From: Utricularia gibba
Lineage: Eukaryota; Streptophyta; Magnoliopsida; Lamiales; Lentibulariaceae
Direction of reading: 5' to 3'
Assembly (NCBI GenBank): GCA_002189035.1
Contig: NEEC01000023.1
Coordinates: forward strand, 868,001 to 932,000
DNA: 64,000 nucleotides
A program made the position numbers and the translations under genes. Below the pieces are notes generated by a model. The model searched no databases. It had not been told where the DNA came from and was given only the letters and a program-made list of their open reading frames with translations. Of this stretch, positions 50,003-60,033 are shown one piece after another; within the stretch, counting starts at the first letter, position 1, and every line of letters begins with the position of its first letter.

Positions 50003-50009
50003 CTTTATA
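50003..50009 (-). promoter_or_regulatory. TATA box of PIN
   Basis: TATAAAG on the minus strand, about 150 bp upstream of the PIN ATG at 49855. Confidence 0.5.
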
Positions 50010-50462
50010 ACGGAGTTGTGGGGCGCTTGGATTCACATGAACAAAGAGAGAACCATGGCGGAGGAGGAGCAAAAAATGAACTGAAGAAGAGTAAGGACGG
50101 TGGGAAGGAAGGCAAGGGTTTTAGAAGGAAGAGCCTGACTGTGTGCTCTTGGGTTTGCTGCTATGAGATTTGGAAGAGACATATAGGTGTGAATGAAGCG
50201 ATACGTTGTGATGACTTATGGCAGACAAGAGAAATAAAGGCAAGAGCTTTTTTACAGTGAGGATGTTGGGAAAGAGAATTAAAAGGGGTTAGGAGCGCCA
50301 CTTGTGCAGGGACATTTATGCAGCATGCACTAGTGTGTGCTGATAGCATGTCTCATGGTTCATGGGAACTCCCCTCATTTTTTGTTTTCCTGTCTCTCTC
50401 TCTCTCTCGAAAACAAATCCATTCAATTCTGCAACAATTTTGCACTAAAAAAGAAGACGAAT

Positions 50463-50491
50463 ATGGATGTGGATGTGGATGTGGATGTGGG
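50463..50491. repeat. (GGATGT)n hexanucleotide repeat
   Basis: Roughly five consecutive GGATGT units ending in GGGCGT, about 600 bp upstream of the PIN start codon. Confidence 0.85.
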
Positions 50492-51163
50492 CGTAGCGTG
50501 GGAGGGGCACCCGAGTGTAATTAAACACAAACATGAGAGAATATTCTGAAACAAACAACGCATAAAGGAAGGAAAGGCTGCGTGTGTGCCTCCTTTTTCC
50601 TCCCTAGAGGCAAAGCCAAGCCAAAGGTCTCAAAGCACAGATTTATTGCAAACAGCAGGCAGACAGAGTAGAGCTCCACTCTTTAGTTTCCCTCTCTCTC
50701 ACGCCTTTGTATCAGGATTGGATTAAGAGTGCAATAAATGTTTTTGGTATGCTTTGGACGCATAGGATAGCATATTTAATGTGTGTTATATGATCTGAGA
50801 GTTGGTGGTGGCCCCAGTTGTCTCACCAGTTTGTCACTTTCTATTATCTTAACCCCCGTCCCGGTCCCTCTTCTACTCTTCTTGTTTGGCGGCGAAGAGA
50901 AGGGGCATAAATTGAGGAAGAGCCTCAGAGTCCATCAATGCTGCTGCTTTGTTTCCTCACTCTTTTTTTTTTTATTTCATCCTGTTGGTTATTTATTTTG
51001 TAGTGAACGGATGTCGCTATACGACTTGAAGTGAAGTTGCACCACTCCGTTTGGTTTGAAAACCAGAAGATTTTGGTGAATCTCCTGGACTTGAACAACA
51101 CAACATGCGCAAAGAAGCGGAAGGGTCTCTGTGTATGTGAAGAGAGAAATGAGGTGGATGATG

Positions 51164-51336
51164 GTGTTAGAATATACAACATCACATAGAAAAATAAAAT
51201 TGTAATAATCAAGTATATAATAAATTGTGAATCATTAATAATTGATTGGATCTAATTTTTTATTTAATGTGATTTATGTTTATTGTGTACTTGGACTTTA
51301 AGTGTATGCTAACCCAATCCATCTAATACTATATGC
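51164..51336 (+). mobile_element. Solo LTR related to the TRIM element at 2672
   Basis: Starts with TGTTAGAATATACAACATC and stays collinear with the LTR at 2672-2843, including the blocks ATATAATAAA, TGATTTATGTTTATTGTGTA and TTGGACTT, down to CTAACCCAATCCATCTAATA. No primer-binding site or second LTR follows. It is therefore a solo LTR or truncated copy. The right edge is approximate and target-site duplications were not found. Confidence 0.7.
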
Positions 51337-52158
51337 ATCGCGGGAACTGTATCTTGTACCAATCAAACTAGGAGAGGGGAGGATGTATCTTTTTATTATG
51401 GAAACAAGCAGTACATGAACGACCCATCCCCCTCCTCGAAGCCATACATACTTTCGAAGTATGGAAGGCGGGGAAAGCAACAGCTGAGGCTGAGCACGAG
51501 GGAAGGATAAAATGATGATGACTGCATTGCACGCATGACTAGAGGATCCGAGAATTGATACCTAACCTACTTCTAGCAATCGAACAACCTTTTTTCTAGT
51601 TAACAGAAATTCCACAGGTCTCCAGTACCAGCACAAGTGCTAAAAATGCGGCCCATTGGTGTCCACTCCACACACACCTCTCTTTCTCTATGTGTTCCTT
51701 CATTCCACATTCATGGCAAGGTAACACCCCACCCCCACAGGAGGAGTAGTAGCAGGCAGGCAGGCAGGCACGCGTGCTGCTGCTCTTTACACGAGACGAG
51801 AGGAGCCAAAAAGTAGCAACACCATTATTTGCATTTCAGTTCAACACTTGCCCACCGGGACAACAAAAAGGAGCTTGGGACAAGCCCCCATATTAACTTT
51901 GACTAGCGTGGGTTGGATTGTGGCTTGCTATTTGTTTCTTTGTGCATCCAACCGAGCACAACTTCCGAGGCCGGCCGGATCTTTTGTTGTAGTGGCCCGT
52001 GGCCAGTGGCCTAAATCAAAACGTTATAGGAGGGCCTTGAAATCGAGCAATGCGATGGATCATGGCTTTTAATTTCTGATCCATAGACTTGAGCCGGCCC
52101 TCCTAATCCAAGACAGCAACTGTCGCGTGGATGCGTCTTGCACTGGGGCTTTGCTCTC

Positions 52159-52191
52159 GGCCCAATGAGAAAGTACTTTGCAAGGCCCAAT
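52159..52191 (+). promoter_or_regulatory. Pair of site II (GGCCCAAT) motifs before MOZART1
   Basis: GGCCCAAT occurs at 52159-52166 and again at 52184-52191, about 120-150 bp upstream of the MOZART1 ATG. Such TCP-binding site II elements are typical of plant genes expressed in dividing cells. Confidence 0.5.
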
Positions 52192-52311
52192 ATATCGACC
52201 AGATAAAAATTATATTATTATTGTATTGAAATTGGGATGTGTATCATTCTCAATCTCATCCCCAGATCCAGCGCCGCGCCCTGCCCTGCCCTGTGTCGTT
52301 GATTTGGTGGT

Positions 52312-52515
52312 ATGGATCCCGACGCGGCACGAACTGCACGAGCTTCCCTTGATCTGGCGTTTCAGATATCCAACATTCTGGACACGGGACTCGATCGCCT
52401 CACACTGTCGATTCTAATTGGCCTATGTGAAATGGGAGTGAGCCCGGAGTCCCTTGCTGCCGTTGTAAGAGAGCTGAGGAGGGCGGAAGAAACAAAACCG
52501 ACTTCTGATGTGTAG
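52312..52515 (+). CDS. MZT1: MOZART1/GIP gamma-tubulin complex adaptor
   Basis: Very small protein that binds the N-terminus of GCP3 and recruits or activates gamma-tubulin complexes at microtubule nucleation sites; plant versions are called GIP1/GIP2. A single exon of 67 codons reads MDPDAARTARASLDLAFQIS, NILDTGLDRLTLSILIGLCE, GVSPESLAAVVRELRR. This covers the entire three-helix MOZART1 fold, with the hallmark ILxTGLDRxTL and GVxPEALAxVVxELRR signatures. The length equals the family norm (about 67-75 aa). It stands alone in a gene-poor stretch, preceded by two site II motifs that fit expression in cycling cells. Confidence 0.93.
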   Translation: MDPDAARTARASLDLAFQISNILDTGLDRLTLSILIGLCEMGVSPESLAAVVRELRRAEETKPTSDV

Positions 52516-53382
52516 TAATTGGTTTGCTGGGGTAAGGGCGAGTCATGTAATTTCAAGGAAGATTCTGAATGCTTTTGGTCTGGTTAGGTTGTGTTGCGGG
52601 TGTCTGAAACTGTTCAGCATCCAACTAGTTTTCAAGTTGTGTTGCTGTGGGTTTGTGAAATTGTTTAGCGCCGCGCCCATAATCGTGAATGGTCCCATCC
52701 AAAATTTCGAAAGCGTGTTGCTATGAATTCGTTGTGTTTTTTTATATATATTGTGGACGTGGACTGGGTAAGCCGGCCAGGCCACACGACTCTTCCTTCT
52801 CACCTCAGTTTAGAGGAAGAGGATTAGGATTGGGATGGGGATGGATAATCCTCCACCTCCAACTCCTCCTCCACCTCCGCCTCCGCCTCCTCCTCCTCCT
52901 CTACTTTATGCATCCTATTTCTACACGACTCTCCTCGGTCCAGTTCCATTTGTGGGTCGGAAACTGAGAGCGAGGAAGATTCCAAGTCAAACCAATCTCA
53001 ATTACCCACCCACCCCTGGTGGATGGATGTATACTAAAACCGAGTCAGAGCTGGAGGCTAGCAACAGTGTAATTTCTAAGAAAAAAGCAGCAGCACATTG
53101 GTTGAGGGATTCTAGAGCTGAACTGACTCGATCACATCACACCGTGACATTCATCTATAATCTGATCACGGGGATGGATGATTCGAATCATCTACAAGTG
53201 CAGATGGGTGGGGAAGCGATATCCCCGCCCTTGCTTGCTTCTACTAGTAATTTAATCGGCCCACGGGCGTGCATCCCAGCCACAGTGAGGACGGACACAT
53301 AACACATACCGCTGCTACTACACAGACAAGAAAAAAACACACACACACACAGAGACTAAGTAATCTGCTCATCTCGGGTCGG
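52516..53382. other. MOZART1 3' flank and neighbouring 3' UTR
   Basis: Holds the MOZART1 3' UTR, a proline-codon-like (CCTCCA/CCTCCT)n tract near 52850-52905 and a (CA)n run near 53338-53350. A long + strand frame through the CCT repeat is judged spurious. Confidence 0.4.
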
Positions 53383-53771
53383 CTAGAGGTTGCAGTTGCA
53401 GGGCGTGGACTTGGACTTATCCAGCATGGACCACATCACCTGGACATCCTCGTAACCACAGTTCATCACCTCGCCGTGAAGATCTACGACACCGTCTTCA
53501 CTTTCTGGAAAAAGCACAAATGTTACCAACTGGTCAACACACATATTAACAATAATAAATCATAAACAGGGACAGGACACAAGAGGAGACATGAGCCTGA
53601 GAATGGACCAAAGCAAGTGAGGAAAAGGATTAATTAGTTTAGGGGGAGCTTACCATGTTGGGATGACTTCTTGTCCTTGCTGGGGTTCAGCAAAGTACGA
53701 GCTTTCTTGAAGGGGGTCTTGATGGTTCGAACCCAGTTGGATCCTCCTGCCGCTGCAGCTGTTCCACTCAT
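53383..53771 (-). CDS. Small conserved plant protein of unknown function
   Basis: Two exons, 53654-53771 and 53383-53504, join in phase to 79 aa. I recognise the sequence type as a short plant-specific family but know no function. The N-terminus is Ala/Gly-rich then basic (MSGTAAAAGGSNWVRTIKTP, FKKARTLLNPSKDKKSSQH). The second exon is acidic and then ordered: ESEDGVVDLHGEVMNCGYED, VQVMWSMLDKSK. The last residues (TPCNCNL) include two cysteines. There is no signal peptide or membrane span. A minus-strand TATA-like TATTTATA at 53881-53888 sits about 110 bp upstream. The donor (CATG/GTAAGC) and acceptor (TTTTCCAG) are both strong. Confidence 0.78.
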
Positions 53772-55851
53772 CCTTGGGGTTGGATTGGATATAACAAGGA
53801 ACAACAAATGGAATGAAGGAGGATCAGGAGAATTGCTGCAGGTGCTGGTGTTGTACCAACAGGAGCCAAGTGCTCACATCTATAAATACACACAGAGGGG
53901 GGTTGCTGGGGGAGAGAGGCGAGCGGTGAGGGGGACATATGAGTGGGTGCGTAAATGTGCCGACCGCAGAGAAGCACATGGAGAATGAAGGTTGGTTGCC
54001 ACTACAATTGCAATGGGCCAGGACCATGTGAAGTGTCGCTGCAGCCTCCTACTCCTGATGAATCAAAGAAATGAAATACGAAATGAATGCATTTCGTTAC
54101 TAGCAGTAGCAGTAGAGAGGAGTTTTGTCAAGTGGTTAACTATGGTGGACAAACGCCGACCGACCCAATGAATAGAATTCTAATAAATTCGCATTCATTG
54201 ACAACATAACTACAGGGAAGAGGAAGGTGCAGCCTCCATCTCCCCGTCCTTGTCCTCTCTTTCAATCAATAAGTAAGCGCATCTTCCTTGGTGATTGTGG
54301 TTATGAACAAAATATCTTTGATTCAGTGGCTGGCGTGGGTTTGTGACCACTGACTGACCAGTATGCGTATGATATGGGTAGGCGGTAGCACTCGCACTCG
54401 CACTCGCACTAGCAGATGATATTCTTATCCCATTATGCTTCGTGCCACAGGGCCCATGCCCTAACACTACACTACAGTACACCAACCCCTCAACTTCGAA
54501 TTCATGACGACGTGGACCCACTTTGGTCCACAATATTTAAAATGTTGACTCTTGCCATCACCGCAATCGGACGGGACGGGAGCCTGACCTGACGGCCTCC
54601 CTGGACCTCTAACACCCATATTAACTACAACAACAACAACTACTATTAATCCCCTCCGCGTACTCTACTAGTTACCAGGTTAGACAAGACCAGAGACTAG
54701 TAACGTCTCCTCTCCATGGGCATGGGAGTCAATGTCTCTCCGCATCTTCTACGACTTGTTTCTTCAATTGCTTTCCCAAAGTATACAATACTGCATGTTG
54801 ACAACACATGCTTGCACGCGGCTCTCTGATTCTCATGTTTATCCTAATAATACTCGTTACTCTCTACTCTCAAGACCATCCCATGACCTCCAGCAATGCT
54901 CCTTCCCAAACCCCACTGCTCACGCATTCCGCTAGATTGCAATCTTGTGTTGACGCCATTTTTTTTTTCCACAGCTCCTGTCGCACCCTTCCACGCGTCA
55001 CCCCTTCAACTGAATTGTGAGAAATTAGGATGATGAGGTTTATTATCATCCTCTTAATCTTCAATTCATCTCAACTTGATTGGGTCTGCATGACTCCAAG
55101 AAAAATGTGTCCCCTACGTACTATGGGGAACGTCTGGTGATCCGGGTTCTCTTGCTTGGGGTTGGATCACTTAATTCTTGAAAAAAACAACATCAAATGG
55201 GGCTGCAAACTGCCAAACCGAATATTTTATTTCCTGGGAACAGAGGAGCAACTAGCAAGACCGTTGATACTATATTTGTGTTCCGACTCCCGGAAAAACT
55301 TTGATCAGAATTATCTCACAGTTAGAGACTGAGTCTGTTAGCTTGCCTGACAATAACGACCAAAGGCAAAGGAGAAGCTATGTTTGTTGTTGGAAAATTA
55401 CCGGAGCCTGCATCAGTGACTGAAATTGTAAAAGCATGGGGAGATTGTGCAGGGGTCTCCAGACCAAAAAGGAGGAGGCAGCTTCAATTCTAGATTTGGG
55501 AGATGGGGCTATGCTATCTATAGCTGGGAAGGTTCTTCACTTGTTTCAGAATAACTGTAGTTACTGTATCCCGAATCTAGCATTTCATTCTTCTTACTTG
55601 AATTTCAATCCTTCTTTGTTACATGGAAGCCTGATGTTTTCAGCAGTCCAGATTCTGGCACGTATGATAGGTCACATCTTCAAGCAGAATTTCTTGGGTG
55701 GTGTGAACTGAAGGTAAAACATACACCAAAGCCAAGTATAGAAATGCAAATGTTAATTTGAGCATGATTATAAACGCAAGAGCAAATAAGAAATTGATGG
55801 ATACACAACACTCAGACGACAAACAGGATGCTTCAGCCCACTATGTGTGAC
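53772..55851. other. Intergenic region
   Basis: Contains the promoter of the small gene (TATA-like 53881-53888), an imperfect (GCACTC)n tract near 54387-54412, and otherwise AT-rich sequence without recognised coding capacity. The part nearest 55851 is the RING gene 3' UTR. Confidence 0.4.
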
Positions 55852-57366
55852 TTAACATTGAAATGGCCAGTGAGAATATTCAGTGAATTCGGGCTCCTCC
55901 AGTGCTGTATTAGTACCAGAAGCAGAGCGAGATGAGCGAAACGGCCACAAGAATGACCACCTTCTCCTGCGCCTGTTTTTCTCCCTCCAGTTTTGTGTAT
56001 CGTAGCCATTTATTAGGTGCTGGTCTGCTAGTTCATGGCGGCAAATTGGGCAAGATCTGCGCCGCTCCAGCCAAGGCACTATGCAATCTGGATGGTATAA
56101 ATGCTTACAGGGGAGCTTTCTAAATTGAGACCCCAGCTCAAAGAGGTCCTTACAAATAGCACACATTGTGTTAGCACGAATGTGCTTCTTAGAAATTTCG
56201 ATGGTGGGCAATGCCTCAATCGTGGGTCTCGAGGCAGGGGGTGCCACATGCTGATCACTGCTTGTTATATGCTCAAAAAATTCTTCCACCCCAGGTCCAA
56301 TAAAGTAATCTCCAGCATTATTTCGTCTGAATCCAAGGCTTTCATTGAGAAAGAATCCCAGAAGTTATCGTTTTGTTCAGATATTCTACCGACATCAGAG
56401 ATTGCATTCCTAACAGCCATATGCTGCCTGAGAAAATCAGACACAGTTTGCATGAACCTCGGACTTTGGTTCAGCGCTTCGGCACCATCCATGCTAAATG
56501 CATGGTCTAGTTCTTGAAAAAGCCTCCTCCACAGTTTGAGCACTCTGCCATATGTCGGAGAGTTACGGACTCCCCACAGCTGTAGCACCAATGAGTGGCA
56601 CCTCCTCTGCTGCAAGACATCAAAGATCCCCTAATTCTAATCAATAGATAGCAGAATGTTCTTCAAGCATGATATCTGAATTTTGTCATTGCGGAAGGTA
56701 TCCTATTGGTTGTTTGAACAAGTCAGTGACAAAGATCAAGCCTTGGTAGCTCTAGATTTTCATTTCGCAATTTTTCATGCTCAGAGAAACGTAAAAAGTC
56801 CAAAATCCCATATGCCATTCATAGTACTCATTGCAAATCCGCAGCAACAGAGAGAATCATATAATGTCATGGAACAATCACCTAGAACATTATGCTACAC
56901 TGTAAATCTTCTAGACCAGAAAAATTAAGAAGGTTGATTGGAAAATCAACGGAAAACGAACAAAAAAAGAAACATAAGAGGTCAGCCCATATTATATGTA
57001 AATCAAGGTAGAAAAGAGAAAACTTGATCACATTTGGATGAATAGGCCAGACCAAGGAACGACATCGTATTCTCCGCAAAATTCTAACAAGGCCCAAAAT
57101 TTAATAGCATTGCAAAAAAAAAAAAGAACGACAATCATCATTCATTGTAGATTAATCCACGAGGCGAAATGCGGCAAAAGATCCAGCAAGAAGGAAATGG
57201 CAAGGAAATCAGGGCATGAATGGGAAAAAAAATAAGAGCAAGAAAGTTGATACCTTTGCTTTGATCCATCGGTGCGGAAGAAAAGCCCGGATGGGTGATA
57301 AAGAGAATGGCGATTGAGCAGAGCAGTAGTGTATATAAAGCAAGCGTAACAAGGGAAAGCAGGCAT
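55852..57366 (-). CDS. RING-H2 E3 ubiquitin ligase with N-terminal zinc ribbon
   Basis: Probable E3 ubiquitin-protein ligase of the RZF1/RDUF-like group. Two exons, 57254-57366 and 55852 to 56606 or 56609 (tandem CAGCAG acceptor), give about 290 aa. The zinc ribbon reads THWCYSCGESVTL, AECSNCGGGF. The middle region contains GDYFIGPGVEEFFEHI and PPASRPTIEALPTIEI, which precede the RING in this family. The RING-H2 is CAICKDLFELGS, LPCKHLYHPDCIVPWL, SCPICRHEL. The tail is basic (NWREKNRRRRRW). Two frame breaks lie in exon 2: the AAAAA run 56517-56521 and the CC pair 56333-56334, each needing one extra base. With both, the coding length is a multiple of three. The first exon is hydrophobic and unlike the family, so the true start (57366, or 57429 upstream) is uncertain. 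Confidence 0.82.
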
Positions 57367-57429
57367 CCTGTTAAGAGTGAAGAGGATATTGGGGCCATTG
57401 GAGTCGAAGTGGGTGCTCCGGATACGCAT

Positions 57430-58139
57430 TAGTTGTAACTAGTGACGGAGCTGGGAGCCAGCACAAGTACAACGTGAGGCTAAAGTAAACTAGTGCGGTG
57501 CCAACCTGTCACTTGAGCTGTGGGATTGGGCTCCATTTAATGGGCTTCGACTGGAACCCATCCGTATGACCTTGGTTCCTGCAGGAAACAATAGCATGGG
57601 ACTCCGCGGATGAATCGTTTCCTGTTTCAGTCCAGCAGGATAACGGTCAAGTTTTCTACAAAAGTCTTCAAACATTTTGAAATTTGGATGAAAACCATTA
57701 TCTGACCCTCTCCAGTAGAAACTTTCCTGTCAAATATGATCTGCCATTAAATCCATTTCATCAGCCTCACTTAGCCGCCTTCTGTCTCGTTAGCCTCACT
57801 TAATCTAATCCTAATATATAAGCTAGCTAGAATGAAGTTCCTACAACGGTGTAAAGCTTGCCCAACTCTTTGGGCGGTTTCATAATGTCCCTGGCCCGTC
57901 ATATGGGTGCCGAAACACGCTAACGACTACAGAATGTTCAGTGGGTCTGCAGCCCAGAGCAAAGAAAAACGGATACATTTACTAGCAGGATTAACATGCA
58001 TTGCGTTCAGAGAAGAAAAAGAAATAGCAGAAACCTCAGCGGAATAATGTATGATAAAACCTCATTAAGTAGCAACAGTTCAGAAACAAAAAACAAAGCA
58101 ATGAAATCACCTTCACACTCCCATATAAGATTGTAGTGG
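57430..58139. other. RING gene promoter and UBA2 3' UTR region
   Basis: The spacer between two minus-strand genes. UBA2 genes often have long, sometimes spliced 3' UTRs, so part of this may be transcribed. No coding sequence recognised. Confidence 0.35.
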
Positions 58140-59447
58140 TTACTCATGGCCAAGAAACGATGGATAAATAGCTGGAGCAGACATACCACTACTTAAACCC
58201 CTTGACCCTGCAACCCCGGAAGGCTGTCCAACTTGCGCATTTTGGAAGATCCCCATACCTTGCAGAGCTGCTTGCGCTCCATAGCTTCCCATCATACTTG
58301 GGTTGTAGCTATTTACACCGGTATCACTACTCATCCTGTTAACTGGTGTACTTGCCACAAATCCCAGTGGATTATACGCCAAGGCCAGGGCCGGATTCCC
58401 CATCAATCCAATACCCTGATTCTGAGGTATTACAATACCTCTTGCATCCAGAGCGTTGCTCAAAATCCCACCGTTCAATCCCAAACAAGCATCTGAAATA
58501 CTTACAGCAGCAGAGTTCATGTTTCCAGAACTTGTTTTCGCAGAAACATTGTTCTTATTTTGGTTCTCTATAAACTTTTTGCAGTGTAACTGACAATTCT
58601 CCAGCACCTTGATGGGCTCCTCCATTGCCTTCTTATAACCATCTACAGACTTGAAAGTTAGAACAGCATAACCCTTGAATTTTTTTGTCACGGGGTCAAA
58701 CCCAAGAGGCCCTTCCTCAATCTCACCGAACACTGCGAAGAATGAGTATAGCTTCTCAGCGGTCAAATGGGGCCCCACGTTCCCGATGTAGATCTTCCGG
58801 GTGCCCACATCGGCAGCAGGCCCTTGGCCGAATGCTGCTAACTGGCACGAAGCCATCCTATTTCCAATCTTTTTTTGAGGAATCTTGAGAGCTTTCTTTG
58901 CAGCAGCTCGAGCTTTGAATAGCACAAAGGCGTAACCCTTGCACCGGCCGGTGTTTTTGTCTGTAATCAGCTTGCACTCCTCGAGTTCGCCGAAGGGCTT
59001 GAAAGCTTGGAGGAGCTGGTCGTAAGTCACGTCCCAGCCGAGGCCGAAAACGAATAACTTCCGATGTGCTGGATCGGAATCCGCGGCACGAATGATTTCA
59101 GGGAGGATCTTTTGATCCTCGGCGGCTGCCCGTTTCAGAATGTCGATTATTTGGGATTTCCCGAACGGCTCCAACAACTCGCGAAGGGTTCCTCGCTTAG
59201 ATTCCTCTTCATCTGCCCCGTCATCCGAATCTACTTCATCCGTATCACTATGTTCTTGGTTGCTTTCTTCCTCGGACGATTCTTCCTTCAATTCGTCGTC
59301 TTCTTCTTCTTCTCCCTCAGACGACTCAGACTCCGATTCCTCCTCCGTAGATTCCTCACCCTCGGCTTCTTCATCTGAGTCCTCATCGCGAATTGGTTCA
59401 GAGTCGGGTTCCAGCGTAGGAGAAGGCACTTTTCGTTTCTTCGCCAT
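58140..59447 (-). CDS. UBA2: UBA2-type hnRNP-like protein with two RRMs
   Basis: Nuclear RNA-binding protein of the UBP1-associated protein 2 family, linked in Arabidopsis to 3' UTR U-rich RNA binding, ABA-responsive nuclear speckles and mRNA stability. An intronless coding frame of 435 aa. A basic start (MAKKRKVPSP) precedes a long Glu/Ser/Asp acidic region (about aa 15-85). The conserved block RELLEPFGKSQIIDILKRAA follows. RRM1 (about 130-205) has KLFVFGLGWDVT and CKGYAFVLFK; RRM2 (about 217-295) has RKIYIGNVGPHLT and KGYAVLTFK. The C-terminal half is Gly/Asn/Met-rich and disordered (NPALALAYNPLGF, SYGAQAALQGMGIFQ), ending PAIYPSFLGHE. The paralogue (2A, 2B or 2C) is not assigned. Confidence 0.94.
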   Translation of the reverse strand: MAKKRKVPSPTLEPDSEPIRDEDSDEEAEGEESTEEESESESSEGEEEEDDELKEESSEEESNQEHSDTDEVDSDDGADEEESKRGTLRELLEPFGKSQIIDILKRAAAEDQKILPEIIRAADSDPAHRKLFVFGLGWDVTYDQLLQAFKPFGELEECKLITDKNTGRCKGYAFVLFKARAAAKKALKIPQKKIGNRMASCQLAAFGQGPAADVGTRKIYIGNVGPHLTAEKLYSFFAVFGEIEEGPLGFDPVTKKFKGYAVLTFKSVDGYKKAMEEPIKVLENCQLHCKKFIENQNKNNVSAKTSSGNMNSAAVSISDACLGLNGGILSNALDARGIVIPQNQGIGLMGNPALALAYNPLGFVASTPVNRMSSDTGVNSYNPSMMGSYGAQAALQGMGIFQNAQVGQPSGVAGSRGLSSGMSAPAIYPSFLGHE

Positions 59448-60033
59448 TGAAGCGAAATCCCGAGGCTCAAAATTTAGGGCTTAGGGGGGATAGTTTTCGG
59501 GATAATGAGCGCCAAATGAAACGTTTGAGAGCCCGCAAACGAACGAATTTGGACTTCAGAGTCGCTTTACCAACAACTTCGACTTTTTACGGATTCAGAA
59601 GTGCCGATTGCAAATCCTCCTCTGTGTCATATTTTATAATAAAATAAAAGATGCTTGATTTTATTCTATTTTAAAATAAAAAAAGAAAATGAAAAATTAA
59701 TATATAATTTAAATAGACAATATACTATTTACTCTCTTTTTTTTTATATAAATGTTATTTAAACTAGTTTTAAATTAAAATACACTTTGAAATCATCATT
59801 GAATTATCTACCAAATTTGAAGTTTTGTCTTTTGGAGAGAAGGTTTGGCGGGGCCTTACGTCCCTGGGGTCCATAAACTATGGTGGACGGATCTCGATGC
59901 AAAAGATCCACAATTGTTCCCTGTGAAGGTTAAGATACTTGAAACGTGTGAAATTCCTTGTTGCTGTGCTTTTACGATGGCGGTATATCTGTAACTCCAT
60001 ACAATGGAACTGAAATAATGAAAAATGGTGACA
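59448..60033. other. UBA2 promoter and PPR gene 3' flank
   Basis: Strongly AT-rich from about 59630 to 59830, with A/T runs. No coding sequence recognised. Confidence 0.4.

Larger units (their letters stand above)
49856..52311. other. Gene-poor region: PIN promoter, solo LTR, MOZART1 promoter
   Basis: Contains the PIN upstream region with a TATA box (50003-50009), a (TC)n tract near 50395-50409, a (GGATGT)n array, a solo LTR (51164 to about 51336) and site II motifs before MOZART1. Open frames here are low-complexity and unsupported. At about 2.4 kb it is one of the largest gene-free stretches in the window. Confidence 0.45.

Noticed and set aside
52835-53302. Proline-rich + strand frame between MOZART1 and the small gene
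   Set aside because: The proline run is a CCT microsatellite. The rest lacks protein character and overlaps the neighbour's 3' region.
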